64,000 nucleotides of DNA from Acidobacteriota bacterium. Lineage in GTDB: Bacteria; Acidobacteriota; Terriglobia; Terriglobales; Acidobacteriaceae. How positions within the stretch are numbered: position 1 is the stretch's first letter; the number at the start of each line of letters is the position of its first letter. Position numbers and translations under genes: made by a program. The DNA lies in NCBI GenBank assembly GCA_021793405.1, contig JAJYSV010000002.1, positions 116,261-180,260 of the forward strand, read 5' to 3'. Of the stretch, positions 26,398-34,226 are shown in pieces. The notes under the pieces were generated by a model. It worked only from the letters and a program-made list of their open reading frames with translations, did no database searches and was not told where the DNA came from.

Positions 26398-27768
26398 CTA
26401 GTCGTGCCAGCGAACTTGCAGCAGTCTGGCAAGCCGTCGAAACGTCTCTGCGTATTCTCCAAAAAGCAGCGAAACATGATGAGGCATGCCCGCGTGGAGA
26501 AGCGTGTCGAAACGCCGCGGAACATTCTTATCTGCAACTTCGACCAGGATACTGTTGCCCGTAACTTTGCGGCGCGGTGGAATGGAGCGTCCTTCAAACG
26601 CGGTCATGTGGTACTCGTTATCGCAGCGCCAGAGGCGTGTAACCGTGACTGGCTGACCGGATCGAAGCTGACCATCCACCACGTAAGGCTTCACGATATT
26701 AAAGTGAGATCCGAGGGTGGGACCATCTTCCGAGCCGATGGCGTGGCACATATCCAGGGGCGCCATGCCAGGATGCCAGAAGAAGATGGTCGAAGTGTCA
26801 TGTTCGAGCCAGTCGGTCAGGAATCCCGGTCCCAGCCCGAGGGAAGAACTCATCAGGCTGCCGATGGATCCATCGACATCGCCCTCGATGGAGACTGCAT
26901 GGCCGGCGGAGCTCAAACGCGAGATGGCCAGGTACGGCCATTGACCCAGCATGTTCGGAATTTCAGGCCAGCACTGCAAGGCGAGCGCGTCTAGACTCTC
27001 TTCCTGCATCATATCGAGCATGGCGAGATAGCAGCGGGAATTGATGTCCAGGGTGTCGTCAGCGACGTTGACTGACCGTAGTCCAAGGGCACGTACCTGC
27101 TGCATATCTTTCTCGACTGCGTCCTCGGAGACTGCGCGAACACGGTCAATATATTGTGGAAGGCTGAGAGGATGGAGTTGAATGCCAATAGCGCGGCGCA
27201 ACAGGAAAGGATCTGCCGCCAGATCGATAAATCCAGGGACGTGGGTGCCGATGACGCCAACCTTTGCATGTCGCAGACGGGCAAAGGTGCGACAAAGAGC
27301 AATGGCGCGGATCAGATCGGCGCGTACCGCTGCATCCCCTGAGTCCCCATAGACGAATTCAAATGGATGGCCCGCCTGCCGTAATACGGAGGCCCATAGG
27401 TGCTGGCCGACGAGAGAGCACGAGCTGACCTTTCCATCCGTGGGGCGTTCCGGGGTGGCCCACAGGACGACCGGATCTGGCCAATGCTGCGAAATCGTGA
27501 GTGCAAGCTGGCCATTTCCGATGGAGGGCTGGAGGACAATCAGCGCCTCACATTTAGCGGGATGAATCTTCTGCAGGGTGACGTGGAGCGTTTGATCGTC
27601 CACCACGGGATTGTCCGCTCCCACGCAGGTAAAGCCAAGGTCCTTGAGCGCGGCGAGACTCTGTTGATATATAACCTTGTTCCATTCCTGATCGAAGCCG
27701 GGCCGCTTGCGCCCAAGCATTACCACGCCGATGTTGCGGGGAACATCTTGACTGATAGATTTCTGCAT
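26398..27768 (-). CDS. L-fucose/L-arabinose isomerase-fold protein, candidate sulfoquinovose isomerase
   Basis: 456 residues. The layout matches the fucose-isomerase superfamily: an N-terminal alpha/beta domain (NIGVVMLGRKRPGFDQEW), a middle domain with KVGVIGTHVPGFIDL (from 169), and a C-terminal metal site. Candidate ligands are E269 (LQCWPEIPN), D297 or D299 (SIEGDVDGS) and H430/H431 (GMPHHVSLLFG). SQ isomerases of the SqvD type belong to this superfamily. It starts one base after the PFK-like gene stop, so the pair is coupled. In the pathway it would convert sulfoquinovose to sulfofructose. A neutral-sugar isomerase role is the alternative. ATG 27768 has GGAG upstream. Confidence 0.7.
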   Translation of the reverse strand: MQKSISQDVPRNIGVVMLGRKRPGFDQEWNKVIYQQSLAALKDLGFTCVGADNPVVDDQTLHVTLQKIHPAKCEALIVLQPSIGNGQLALTISQHWPDPVVLWATPERPTDGKVSSCSLVGQHLWASVLRQAGHPFEFVYGDSGDAAVRADLIRAIALCRTFARLRHAKVGVIGTHVPGFIDLAADPFLLRRAIGIQLHPLSLPQYIDRVRAVSEDAVEKDMQQVRALGLRSVNVADDTLDINSRCYLAMLDMMQEESLDALALQCWPEIPNMLGQWPYLAISRLSSAGHAVSIEGDVDGSIGSLMSSSLGLGPGFLTDWLEHDTSTIFFWHPGMAPLDMCHAIGSEDGPTLGSHFNIVKPYVVDGQLRSGQPVTVTRLWRCDNEYHMTAFEGRSIPPRRKVTGNSILVEVADKNVPRRFDTLLHAGMPHHVSLLFGEYAETFRRLARLLQVRWHD

Positions 27769-27769
27769 A

Positions 27770-28972
27770 TTAGGAAACTCCAAAAGGTTCCAGCGAAGGT
27801 TTGAAGTGCGAGTGATAGACCAGCAGGTCGCCGATCAACGGACGAATGTACTCAAGAAACGCGCCGTTGACGGATGTTGCCGTCGATGACAGCCACGCGG
27901 CAGGAACCGGGCGGTCCTTTCCGGCAACGGCGCTCAATGGCACCAGATCATATCCTGTGTCGCCGACAGCTTCTAACGGGCGAAGAGCAACCATCTCCTG
28001 AGAATGGCCTGCGAGCAGAGCACGGACGCCGGCTCGACCCACGAGTTCGGCATCCTCCAAATCACGAAGTGAAACATGCAGCATCGAAGACCTTCCGAGC
28101 AATCCTGGTTTTTCAGTGCGGCAACGAATCTTCAGCCGGTTTGCGACGATCCCTGCGAGGAACTGACCGACTCCGCCTGGAAGAGGACGCTTGAGCGCAT
28201 CCACCTGGGAAGGGTCGAGCGTCTCGTAGACAAGATTCCCGGAGGCATTTCGCAGACCTTCTGAGACGACGACAACAGCCCAGCCTAGCCTGGCGACGAT
28301 GCGATCCAGGTCGGAAAGAAACTCTTCTGTATCAAATGGCTGTTCGGGGAGATAGACCAAATGCGGTGCGTCGTCTACGTCGAGCTTCGCCGCTGCGGAG
28401 GCAGCCGCCAGCCAGCCAACGTCTCTTCCCATCGTCTCGAAGATCGAAACAGGCTGGGGAAGCGAATGGATATCCATGCCCAAATCACGCGTTGATTGTG
28501 CGACATAGCGGGCCGCGCTCGCATAGCCGGGGCATCGGTCGGTCACCGCGATGTCATTGTCGACGGTTTTCGGAATTCCCATGACCTGAATATCGTATCC
28601 AGCGTCCCGGCAGAATTGCCCAATGACTTCTGCTCCGCGCATCGTGCCATTACCACCAATCAACAGTAGGTGGCGTACGCTGAGACGCCGCAGATGTTGA
28701 ACGATCAAATCCAAGTGGGTCGGGGATGGTTTGGATCGAGAAGACCCCAGAGCAGCTCCAGGAGTCATGCGAAGTTGATCTAGCTCAGCGTATGGCAAAT
28801 TATAGAGGCTAATGATTTCACCTCGGGCAATGCCCGCGACACCTGATTTGGCACCGAAGATTCGTCCAATTTTTCTGTGTTGGGAGGCTTCTTTCAGAAT
28901 GCTGGAAAGAGTGGCATTCAAGACTGGAGTAGGACCGCCACCCTGGACCACGAGTAGATTTTCCAAGTTCAT
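27770..28972 (-). CDS. 6-phosphofructokinase-family kinase, candidate 6-deoxy-6-sulfofructose kinase
   Basis: 400 residues of the PfkA fold. LLVVQGGGPTPVLNATL forms the N-terminal nucleotide loop, IGGNGTMRGAEVIG (from 105) the second, GIPKTVDNDIAVTD (132-145) holds the catalytic Asp, and ETMGRDVGWLAAASA the effector/substrate region. Two features are unusual: G-G-N-G-T where most PFKs have G-G-D-G, and P-K-T-x-D-N-D, a lysine seen in pyrophosphate-type enzymes. The gene is first in the minus-strand train and couples to the isomerase-fold gene. Linkage to suyAB suggests phosphorylation of sulfofructose. Fructose-6-phosphate is the alternative. ATG 28972 is preferred to an upstream TTG at 29005. 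Confidence 0.72.
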   Translation of the reverse strand: MNLENLLVVQGGGPTPVLNATLSSILKEASQHRKIGRIFGAKSGVAGIARGEIISLYNLPYAELDQLRMTPGAALGSSRSKPSPTHLDLIVQHLRRLSVRHLLLIGGNGTMRGAEVIGQFCRDAGYDIQVMGIPKTVDNDIAVTDRCPGYASAARYVAQSTRDLGMDIHSLPQPVSIFETMGRDVGWLAAASAAAKLDVDDAPHLVYLPEQPFDTEEFLSDLDRIVARLGWAVVVVSEGLRNASGNLVYETLDPSQVDALKRPLPGGVGQFLAGIVANRLKIRCRTEKPGLLGRSSMLHVSLRDLEDAELVGRAGVRALLAGHSQEMVALRPLEAVGDTGYDLVPLSAVAGKDRPVPAAWLSSTATSVNGAFLEYIRPLIGDLLVYHSHFKPSLEPFGVS

Positions 28973-29202
28973 TCCAAGCCGTCCCACCCTAAAACCACAC
29001 AGCAATGATGCATGGAGAGTCGCTCAACATAATCCATGTAACCAGAAATTTGCAATGCCCAACGAGATACCGCAGGTCACGCACTTACTCTTAGGGGACA
29101 TCCGATTCGGCAGCATAGCAGACGGAAAGCGCAAGCTCGATCGACTGCGAAGCAGCCCTATATATCAAATATTAAATCCACTTCACCCTACAATCTTTTG
29201 CC

Positions 29203-29214
29203 ATCGATTGTCAA
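29203..29214 (-). promoter_or_regulatory. TTGACAATCGAT promoter/operator element for the minus-strand train
   Basis: On the minus strand TTGACAATCGAT. If TTGACA is the -35, a weak TAGGGT lies 18 bases further, giving a leader of about 200 bases before the PFK-like start. The same 12 bases occur at 11228-11239. Confidence 0.45.
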
Positions 29215-29251
29215 GGCACACGTTGGTTCTAGTGAGATTGTACAATCGCCT

Positions 29252-29289
29252 ACAATCGATTGACATATATCTGGCGGCGTAAATATATT
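29252..29289 (+). promoter_or_regulatory. Promoter of the aldolase gene with AATCGATT operator-like core
   Basis: ACAATCGATTGACATAT contains a perfect TTGACA (-35, 29260-29265) overlapping the AATCGATT palindrome. TATATT follows after 18 bases (29284-29289). The overlap of a LacI-like dyad with the -35 suggests repression. Confidence 0.55.
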
Positions 29290-29444
29290 CATTGTGGGCC
29301 TTCTAGCCGAAGCGAGGGAATGCTAACACGGTGTCGACTCAGTCTCGAACCAACTTATGCGCGAGGCATTGAATAGGCCGAAGCCGGCCCGCGGGACCTA
29401 AGACTATATATTCTTGAACAATCTGGAAGAGCAGGAGAACAACA

Positions 29445-30437
29445 ATGTCGAGCAAGCTGACTCCCGGTAAAATCGCCGGATTGAAGGCCGTTTCGGACAC
29501 GCGCGGTGTGATTGCAGCAGCAGCCATGGATCAGCGCGGTCTGTTGAAAAACATGCTGGCCAAGGAACTGGGGGGAGGGGAACCACCCGATTCCATGATG
29601 GTGCAGTTCAAAGAACTGGTCGCCGAGGCGCTGACCAAGCATGCTTCCTCAATCCTGCTGGACGTGCAATATGGATTGCCGGCGACCAAGCACATCCATG
29701 GTAAAGGCTTGCTGCTGGCTTATGAAAAAGCTGGGTACACCGTCGATCATCCTGAACGACTGCCGAGTGCGACAGAAGGATGGTCAGTGCTTCGTCTGAA
29801 GGAAGCGGGCGCGGACAGCATCAAGATCCTGGTGTATTACACGCCGTTTGAAGACGCCTGGATCAATGAGCAGAAGCATGCGTGGATCGAGCGCGTCGGA
29901 GCGGAGTGTCGCGCGCATGACATCCCCTTGTTTCTCGAATTTATCGGATATGACGTGTATGGGGAGGATGAAAAAGGGCTGGCGTACGCCAAGCGGAAGC
30001 CGGAAATTGTCCTTCGCTCAATGAAAGAGTTCAGCCAGGAGAGATACGGCGCGGACGTTCTGAAGGTGGAAGTTCCAGTGCAAATGCAGTTTGTCGAAGG
30101 CACGCAGGCGTACAAGGGGGAGAAGGCCTATACACGCGCGGAAGCGATGGAACATATGCGTGCAGCGGCGGCCTCGACACATTTGCCTTTCGTGTATTTA
30201 TCCGCTGGAGTGACCAGCCCGGTGTTTCTTGAAACGCTGGAGTTCGCGGTGGAGTGCGGGATACATTTCAACGGCGTTCTGTGCGGGCGCGCGACATGGC
30301 AAGGCGGTGTACCTATCTTCGTGAAACAAGGAGCCGCTGCATTCGAAGAATGGTTGAACACCGAGGGTGCTAACAATATCGAGCAGATCAATCGAATTCT
30401 GAAATCCGCAAGCCCATGGCACGACAAGCTCGGATAA
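29445..30437 (+). CDS. LacD-type class I aldolase, candidate sulfofructose-1-phosphate aldolase
   Basis: 330 residues, close to tagatose-1,6-bisphosphate aldolase (LacD) along its length: GVIAAAAMDQRGLLKNML, YGLPATKHIHGKGLLLAYEK, the Schiff-base Lys in DVLKVEVPV (K207), a second Lys in DSIKILVYY (K127), and the phosphate loop YLSAGV...CGRATWQGG (251-288). The sulfo-EMP aldolase YihT belongs to the same family and cleaves sulfofructose-1-phosphate to DHAP and sulfolactaldehyde. It is divergent from the PFK/isomerase/suy train and shares its promoter motif. Tagatose-bisphosphate aldolase is the alternative, since a beta-galactosidase lies downstream. Confidence 0.8.
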   Translation: MSSKLTPGKIAGLKAVSDTRGVIAAAAMDQRGLLKNMLAKELGGGEPPDSMMVQFKELVAEALTKHASSILLDVQYGLPATKHIHGKGLLLAYEKAGYTVDHPERLPSATEGWSVLRLKEAGADSIKILVYYTPFEDAWINEQKHAWIERVGAECRAHDIPLFLEFIGYDVYGEDEKGLAYAKRKPEIVLRSMKEFSQERYGADVLKVEVPVQMQFVEGTQAYKGEKAYTRAEAMEHMRAAAASTHLPFVYLSAGVTSPVFLETLEFAVECGIHFNGVLCGRATWQGGVPIFVKQGAAAFEEWLNTEGANNIEQINRILKSASPWHDKLG

Positions 30438-30738
30438 GTTCCACCCTGAATAGTATTGTCGATGGTGCGCCTGAGGTGAGATGGCTGGGAAGGGTATCGC
30501 TTTTCAACCGAAGCAGCGAAGCGGCGAGCGTGACCCTATGATTGGCAAACATAGGTTGGCGTGAGCAGGCGACACCACGCGATGTATGGAACCATACGAA
30601 TATCGGTATCGTGAACGATCAGTCCATCATGATCGTGCCGAAATATGGAGTTGTACTGCTGCGTTTGAATAAGCCGGGCCAGTGGCGTGATGGTGGCTCG
30701 CGAAAGTGATCGTTCCGTGATGCGGGTCGGAGGCAGGA
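30438..30738. other. Intergenic stretch after the aldolase gene
   Basis: 301 bases without a supported gene, clear terminator or strong promoter. It may be leader sequence if the transporter is read through from the aldolase promoter. Confidence 0.4.
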
Positions 30739-32016
30739 TTGCCGGGTATTGAACCTAACTTCCCAGAGGATGAGCCAGACGCCTCTGAGGCACCGACGAA
30801 ATCGCGCCGGCGATGGGTCGTTTTAACTCTCATCTTTTCGATCACAGTCATCAACTTTATCGACCGCCAGACGCTGTCTGTGTTGGCCCCGGTGCTGCGA
30901 GCCAGCTACCATCTCTCCAACGAAGCGTACGGAAGAATCGTCGCCGCTTTGCAATTCGGCATGATGTCGAGCGAGTTTCCGATGGGATGGTTGATGGATC
31001 GCATCGGAGCGCGCCTTGGCCTGACCGCTGCAGTGCTATGGTGGTCGGCGGCGACAGGTTCCCAGGTTTTCACCCGAACAGGATTGCAACTGGGTGCGAC
31101 CCGCTTGTGGATGGGGACGGGGGAGGCTGGCAATTACTCGGGTGGAATGAAGGCCGTGTCGCGCTTCTTTTCCAGGGACCAGCGGACACTTGCCATCGGG
31201 ATTTTCAACAGCGGCAGCATGATCGGGGCCACGGTGGCGCCGCCGCTGATTGTGTTTTTAATGCAGCGGTATGGGTTTCGTGCAGCATTTGTGGTTCCTG
31301 CGCTTCTCGGTGCCATCTGGGTTCCCCTCTGGTGGTTCGTCTATCCCGGCCGTAAGGTTCCAACGTCGTTGGAAGAGTCGACACAGATTCCGGTCAGTGC
31401 GCTGCTGAAGCAATCGTCGGCATGGGCGGTGATGATGTGCAGATTTCTGATCGGTCCCGTGATGCAATTTTATTGGTATTGGATTCCGAGCTACCTGTAT
31501 AGCGTTCGTCATATGTCACTTACGCAAATCGGAGTCCTTGGCTGGATCCCGTTTTTCCTTGGAAATTCCGGTGGAGTTTTTGGCGGATGGGCCGCGGGAT
31601 GGCTGCAACGAAGAAACATCAAAATTTACAACGTCCGCCAAATTACGATGTATGGCAGCAGCCTGCTTTGCGTCACCAGCCTCATAGTGCCGTATCTGCA
31701 CAACGCGGTCCCGGCCTTGCTCATGATCGGCATTGCGGTCATGGCGGACAATTTTCTTTCCGCAAACATGTTTGGCGCAATCACCGATTTGTTCCCAGAC
31801 CAGGCGGTGGGCCGAGCCACCGGTCTCACCGGTGTCTCGGGAGGTCTCAGCGGGTTGTTATTTCCGCTGCTGACCGGAGTCCTGGTCGATCATGTGTCGT
31901 ACAAGCCCGTATTTATTATGGTTGCGTTTATGCCTCTGTTAGGGACGCTGGCATTGTTTATTTTAGGAAAGAAATATAGGACTGGGGAGTTGGATAGTCC
32001 GGCTACGAATGGATAG
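30739..32016 (+). CDS. MFS transporter, hexuronate/sugar-acid (ACS) type
   Basis: 425 residues with 12 predicted membrane segments after a charged 30-residue N-terminus. Motifs: INFIDRQTLSVLAPVL in TM1, the loop-2 GWLMDRIGARLGL (D-R-x-G-x-R-x-G family signature), and GTGEAGNYSGGMKAVSRFF, close to ExuT-type uptake systems for anionic sugars. Such a permease could carry sulfoquinovose or another anionic substrate across the inner membrane. Translation probably starts at TTG 30739, where GGAGG lies five bases upstream; no ATG occurs before TM1. It is followed by a GH42 gene after 60 bases. Confidence 0.85.
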   Translation: MPGIEPNFPEDEPDASEAPTKSRRRWVVLTLIFSITVINFIDRQTLSVLAPVLRASYHLSNEAYGRIVAALQFGMMSSEFPMGWLMDRIGARLGLTAAVLWWSAATGSQVFTRTGLQLGATRLWMGTGEAGNYSGGMKAVSRFFSRDQRTLAIGIFNSGSMIGATVAPPLIVFLMQRYGFRAAFVVPALLGAIWVPLWWFVYPGRKVPTSLEESTQIPVSALLKQSSAWAVMMCRFLIGPVMQFYWYWIPSYLYSVRHMSLTQIGVLGWIPFFLGNSGGVFGGWAAGWLQRRNIKIYNVRQITMYGSSLLCVTSLIVPYLHNAVPALLMIGIAVMADNFLSANMFGAITDLFPDQAVGRATGLTGVSGGLSGLLFPLLTGVLVDHVSYKPVFIMVAFMPLLGTLALFILGKKYRTGELDSPATNG

Positions 32017-32076
32017 GGCCAGACGGGAAATACCCGTTTAAGAGATCAGGAAAATATGTACTCGGGGTGGTGATGC

Positions 32077-34188
32077 ATGGTGAAGGTCGATGAGTTATTC
32101 AAATCGCGGACATTCGGCAGTTTGCTGGGTGTTCTTTCGTTGGCAATCGCCGCCAGTTCCTGCGCATATTCTCAAAATCGCACCGAGGCGCAAGCTGTGG
32201 CACCCACACCGCCCCCTCTGTTGATGGGAGCCGCATGGTATCCGGAGCAATGGCCCGAATCACGATGGGATACTGATCTGGGACTCATGCAAAAAGCCCA
32301 CCTGCACATGGTGCGTCTTGGGGAATATACGTGGAGCCGGATCGAGCCAGTAGAGGGGCAGTACGATTTTGATTGGCTGGAGCGCGCCATCGACGATGCC
32401 GGCAAGCACGGAATATTCGTGGTGATTGGAACGCCGAGTCAGACGCCGCCTGCATGGCTCACGGAAAAATATCCAGAGACTCTGCGCGTCCTGGAAGACG
32501 GACAAAGAGTCGGACGCGGAGAGCGGGCGAATTTCAATTTTGCGGACCCGAAGTATCGCGAGTTGGTACGCGGAATTGACGAGCAGTTGGCAAAACATTT
32601 TGGACACAATCCTTATGTCATCGCATGGCAGATCGATAATGAGTACAGCTTTCCTTCCTATGACGAGAACACCCGCAAGCAATTTCAGGATTGGCTGAAG
32701 AAGAAGTATGGCTCTTTGGACGCGCTCAATCGGCGCCTGGTGATGGCGTATTGGGGCCAGACGTTTACAAACTGGGACCAGATTCCGATTCCGGATGCAC
32801 ACGGAAATCCTGGATTGATGTTGCGATGGAAGGAATTTGTAAGTGACACCTGGCGGAGTTATCAGAAAAACCAAATCGATGCTATCCATGAATACGCCGA
32901 CCCGAGGCAGGGAATCACGACGAACATGATGGGTTGGTTTGATGGCTATGATCATTATGTCGTCGCACGAGATTTGAATTTCGCATCCTGGGATGATCCG
33001 CTTGGCCATTGGGCCAATCCTTTTAACCCGGTAAAGAATGCTGCGACCAACGATCTGACGCGGGGCTTCAAAGATCAGGATTTCTGGGTGATGGAAACAA
33101 CGGCCGGTTCCAACATGGCGAAAGGGCAAATGCGCGCGGGCATCTGGCAGGACATTGGCCATGGAGCCAACACGACAAGCTATTGGCAATGGCGCGATTC
33201 GCTGAATGGACAGGAGCAGAATCACAAGGGAGTCCTTGTCGGAGTCGATGGCACACCAACTCCGGTGTATGAGGAAATTGCCCAGGTTGCCCGCGAATAT
33301 GAAAAGGCCGGCCCCGCCATCGAGGGAACCACGATCCAATCGCAAGTGGCCATTTTGCAATCCTACAAAAGTCGCTGGACCATCAATTGGCAGAGAGAAA
33401 ATCGAAACTACAATCCGATCGATGAATTGATGAGCTATTACAAGCCACTTCACGAGCTTGGCAACTCGATCGACATTGTCTCGCCGCAAGATGATCTTTC
33501 CCGCTATAAGCTGGTTGTCGCGCCGGGGCTGAATGTGATGCCACAGGCCGTGGCAGACAGACTGATGCGCTATGTCGAGCAGGGAGGGAATTTGGTTCTG
33601 GGGCAGCGTTCGGGAATGAAGGACGGTGACAATTCGCGCTGGCAAGAGCGGCAACCGGGCCCGCTCACAAAGATATTGGGCGGCCGCGTAGAGCAGTACT
33701 TCGCGCTGATCCATTCTGTTCCGGTGAGCGGCGACTGGGGATCGAATGAAAGCCAACTCTTCGCGGAGCGGCTTCAGGTGGTGGCGCCGGACGTGAAAGT
33801 GCTGATGCGCTACGACAAGAGCAATGGCTGGCTCGATGGATCTCCGGCTGCGATCACCCGCAAAGTCGGACGAGGGACCATCACCTACATTGGCATCTGG
33901 ATGGACGATGCTGGAATGAAACAAGCAGCCCAGTGGATGCTCAACATGAGCAGAGTCGAGCCGGACCTTCTTCCGGTGCCTGAAGGAGTAGAAGTGGAAC
34001 GGCGCACCGGGCTGGCCAAGACGATCTTCTTGATCGAGAATTTCTCAACAAGCCAGCAGACCATCCCATTGGCGCAGAGTATGACGGATGTGATTGCAGG
34101 GAGGTCAGTACGCAGCGTCACGTTGCCTGTGTATGGCGTTGCGATTCTGGCCGAAAAGACGGAAGGCGTAAGATCTCGGCCAAAGTAG
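32077..34188 (+). CDS. GH42 beta-galactosidase, exported
   Basis: 703 residues. A signal peptide ends around residue 30 in ASSCAYSQ; a Cys there might allow lipoprotein processing. The GH42 TIM barrel starts LLMGAAWYPEQWPESRW; the acid/base Glu is in YVIAWQIDNEYSF and the nucleophile in DFWVMETTAGSN. A trimerisation-type domain follows (YKLVVAPGLNVMP), then a small C-terminal beta domain. GH42 enzymes act on beta-galactosides of plant or lipid origin. Galactose release would feed other pathways. It is in line with the transporter. It is not a GH31 sulfoquinovosidase. Confidence 0.9.
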   Translation: MVKVDELFKSRTFGSLLGVLSLAIAASSCAYSQNRTEAQAVAPTPPPLLMGAAWYPEQWPESRWDTDLGLMQKAHLHMVRLGEYTWSRIEPVEGQYDFDWLERAIDDAGKHGIFVVIGTPSQTPPAWLTEKYPETLRVLEDGQRVGRGERANFNFADPKYRELVRGIDEQLAKHFGHNPYVIAWQIDNEYSFPSYDENTRKQFQDWLKKKYGSLDALNRRLVMAYWGQTFTNWDQIPIPDAHGNPGLMLRWKEFVSDTWRSYQKNQIDAIHEYADPRQGITTNMMGWFDGYDHYVVARDLNFASWDDPLGHWANPFNPVKNAATNDLTRGFKDQDFWVMETTAGSNMAKGQMRAGIWQDIGHGANTTSYWQWRDSLNGQEQNHKGVLVGVDGTPTPVYEEIAQVAREYEKAGPAIEGTTIQSQVAILQSYKSRWTINWQRENRNYNPIDELMSYYKPLHELGNSIDIVSPQDDLSRYKLVVAPGLNVMPQAVADRLMRYVEQGGNLVLGQRSGMKDGDNSRWQERQPGPLTKILGGRVEQYFALIHSVPVSGDWGSNESQLFAERLQVVAPDVKVLMRYDKSNGWLDGSPAAITRKVGRGTITYIGIWMDDAGMKQAAQWMLNMSRVEPDLLPVPEGVEVERRTGLAKTIFLIENFSTSQQTIPLAQSMTDVIAGRSVRSVTLPVYGVAILAEKTEGVRSRPK

Positions 34189-34226
34189 AGGATGTCCCCG
34201 TAGATTGAAACTTGTGGAGGTCCCAC

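Larger units (their letters stand above)
28973..29444. other. Divergent regulatory region between the PFK-like and aldolase genes
   Basis: 472 bases without a supported gene. It holds two divergent promoter-like elements with the TTGACA/ATCGAT motif (29203-29214 and 29252-29289) and a 5' leader of about 155 bases for the aldolase gene. This is the control point of the proposed sulfosugar locus. Confidence 0.6.

Noticed and set aside
26398..30437. A pure tagatose-6-phosphate pathway for galactose
   Set aside because: LacD and GH42 fit, but no galactose-6-phosphate isomerase (lacAB) or PTS is present, and the kinase and isomerase genes are in the suyAB train. I kept it only as an alternative for the aldolase.
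32260..33924. A 554-codon open frame opposite the GH42 gene
   Set aside because: Antisense to a clear GH42 gene; Arg/His/Ile-rich translation without recognisable domains.
32077..34188. Sulfoquinovosidase for the sulfosugar route
   Set aside because: The catalytic motifs (WQIDNEY, WVMETT) and domain order are those of GH42 beta-galactosidases; no GH31 signature is present.
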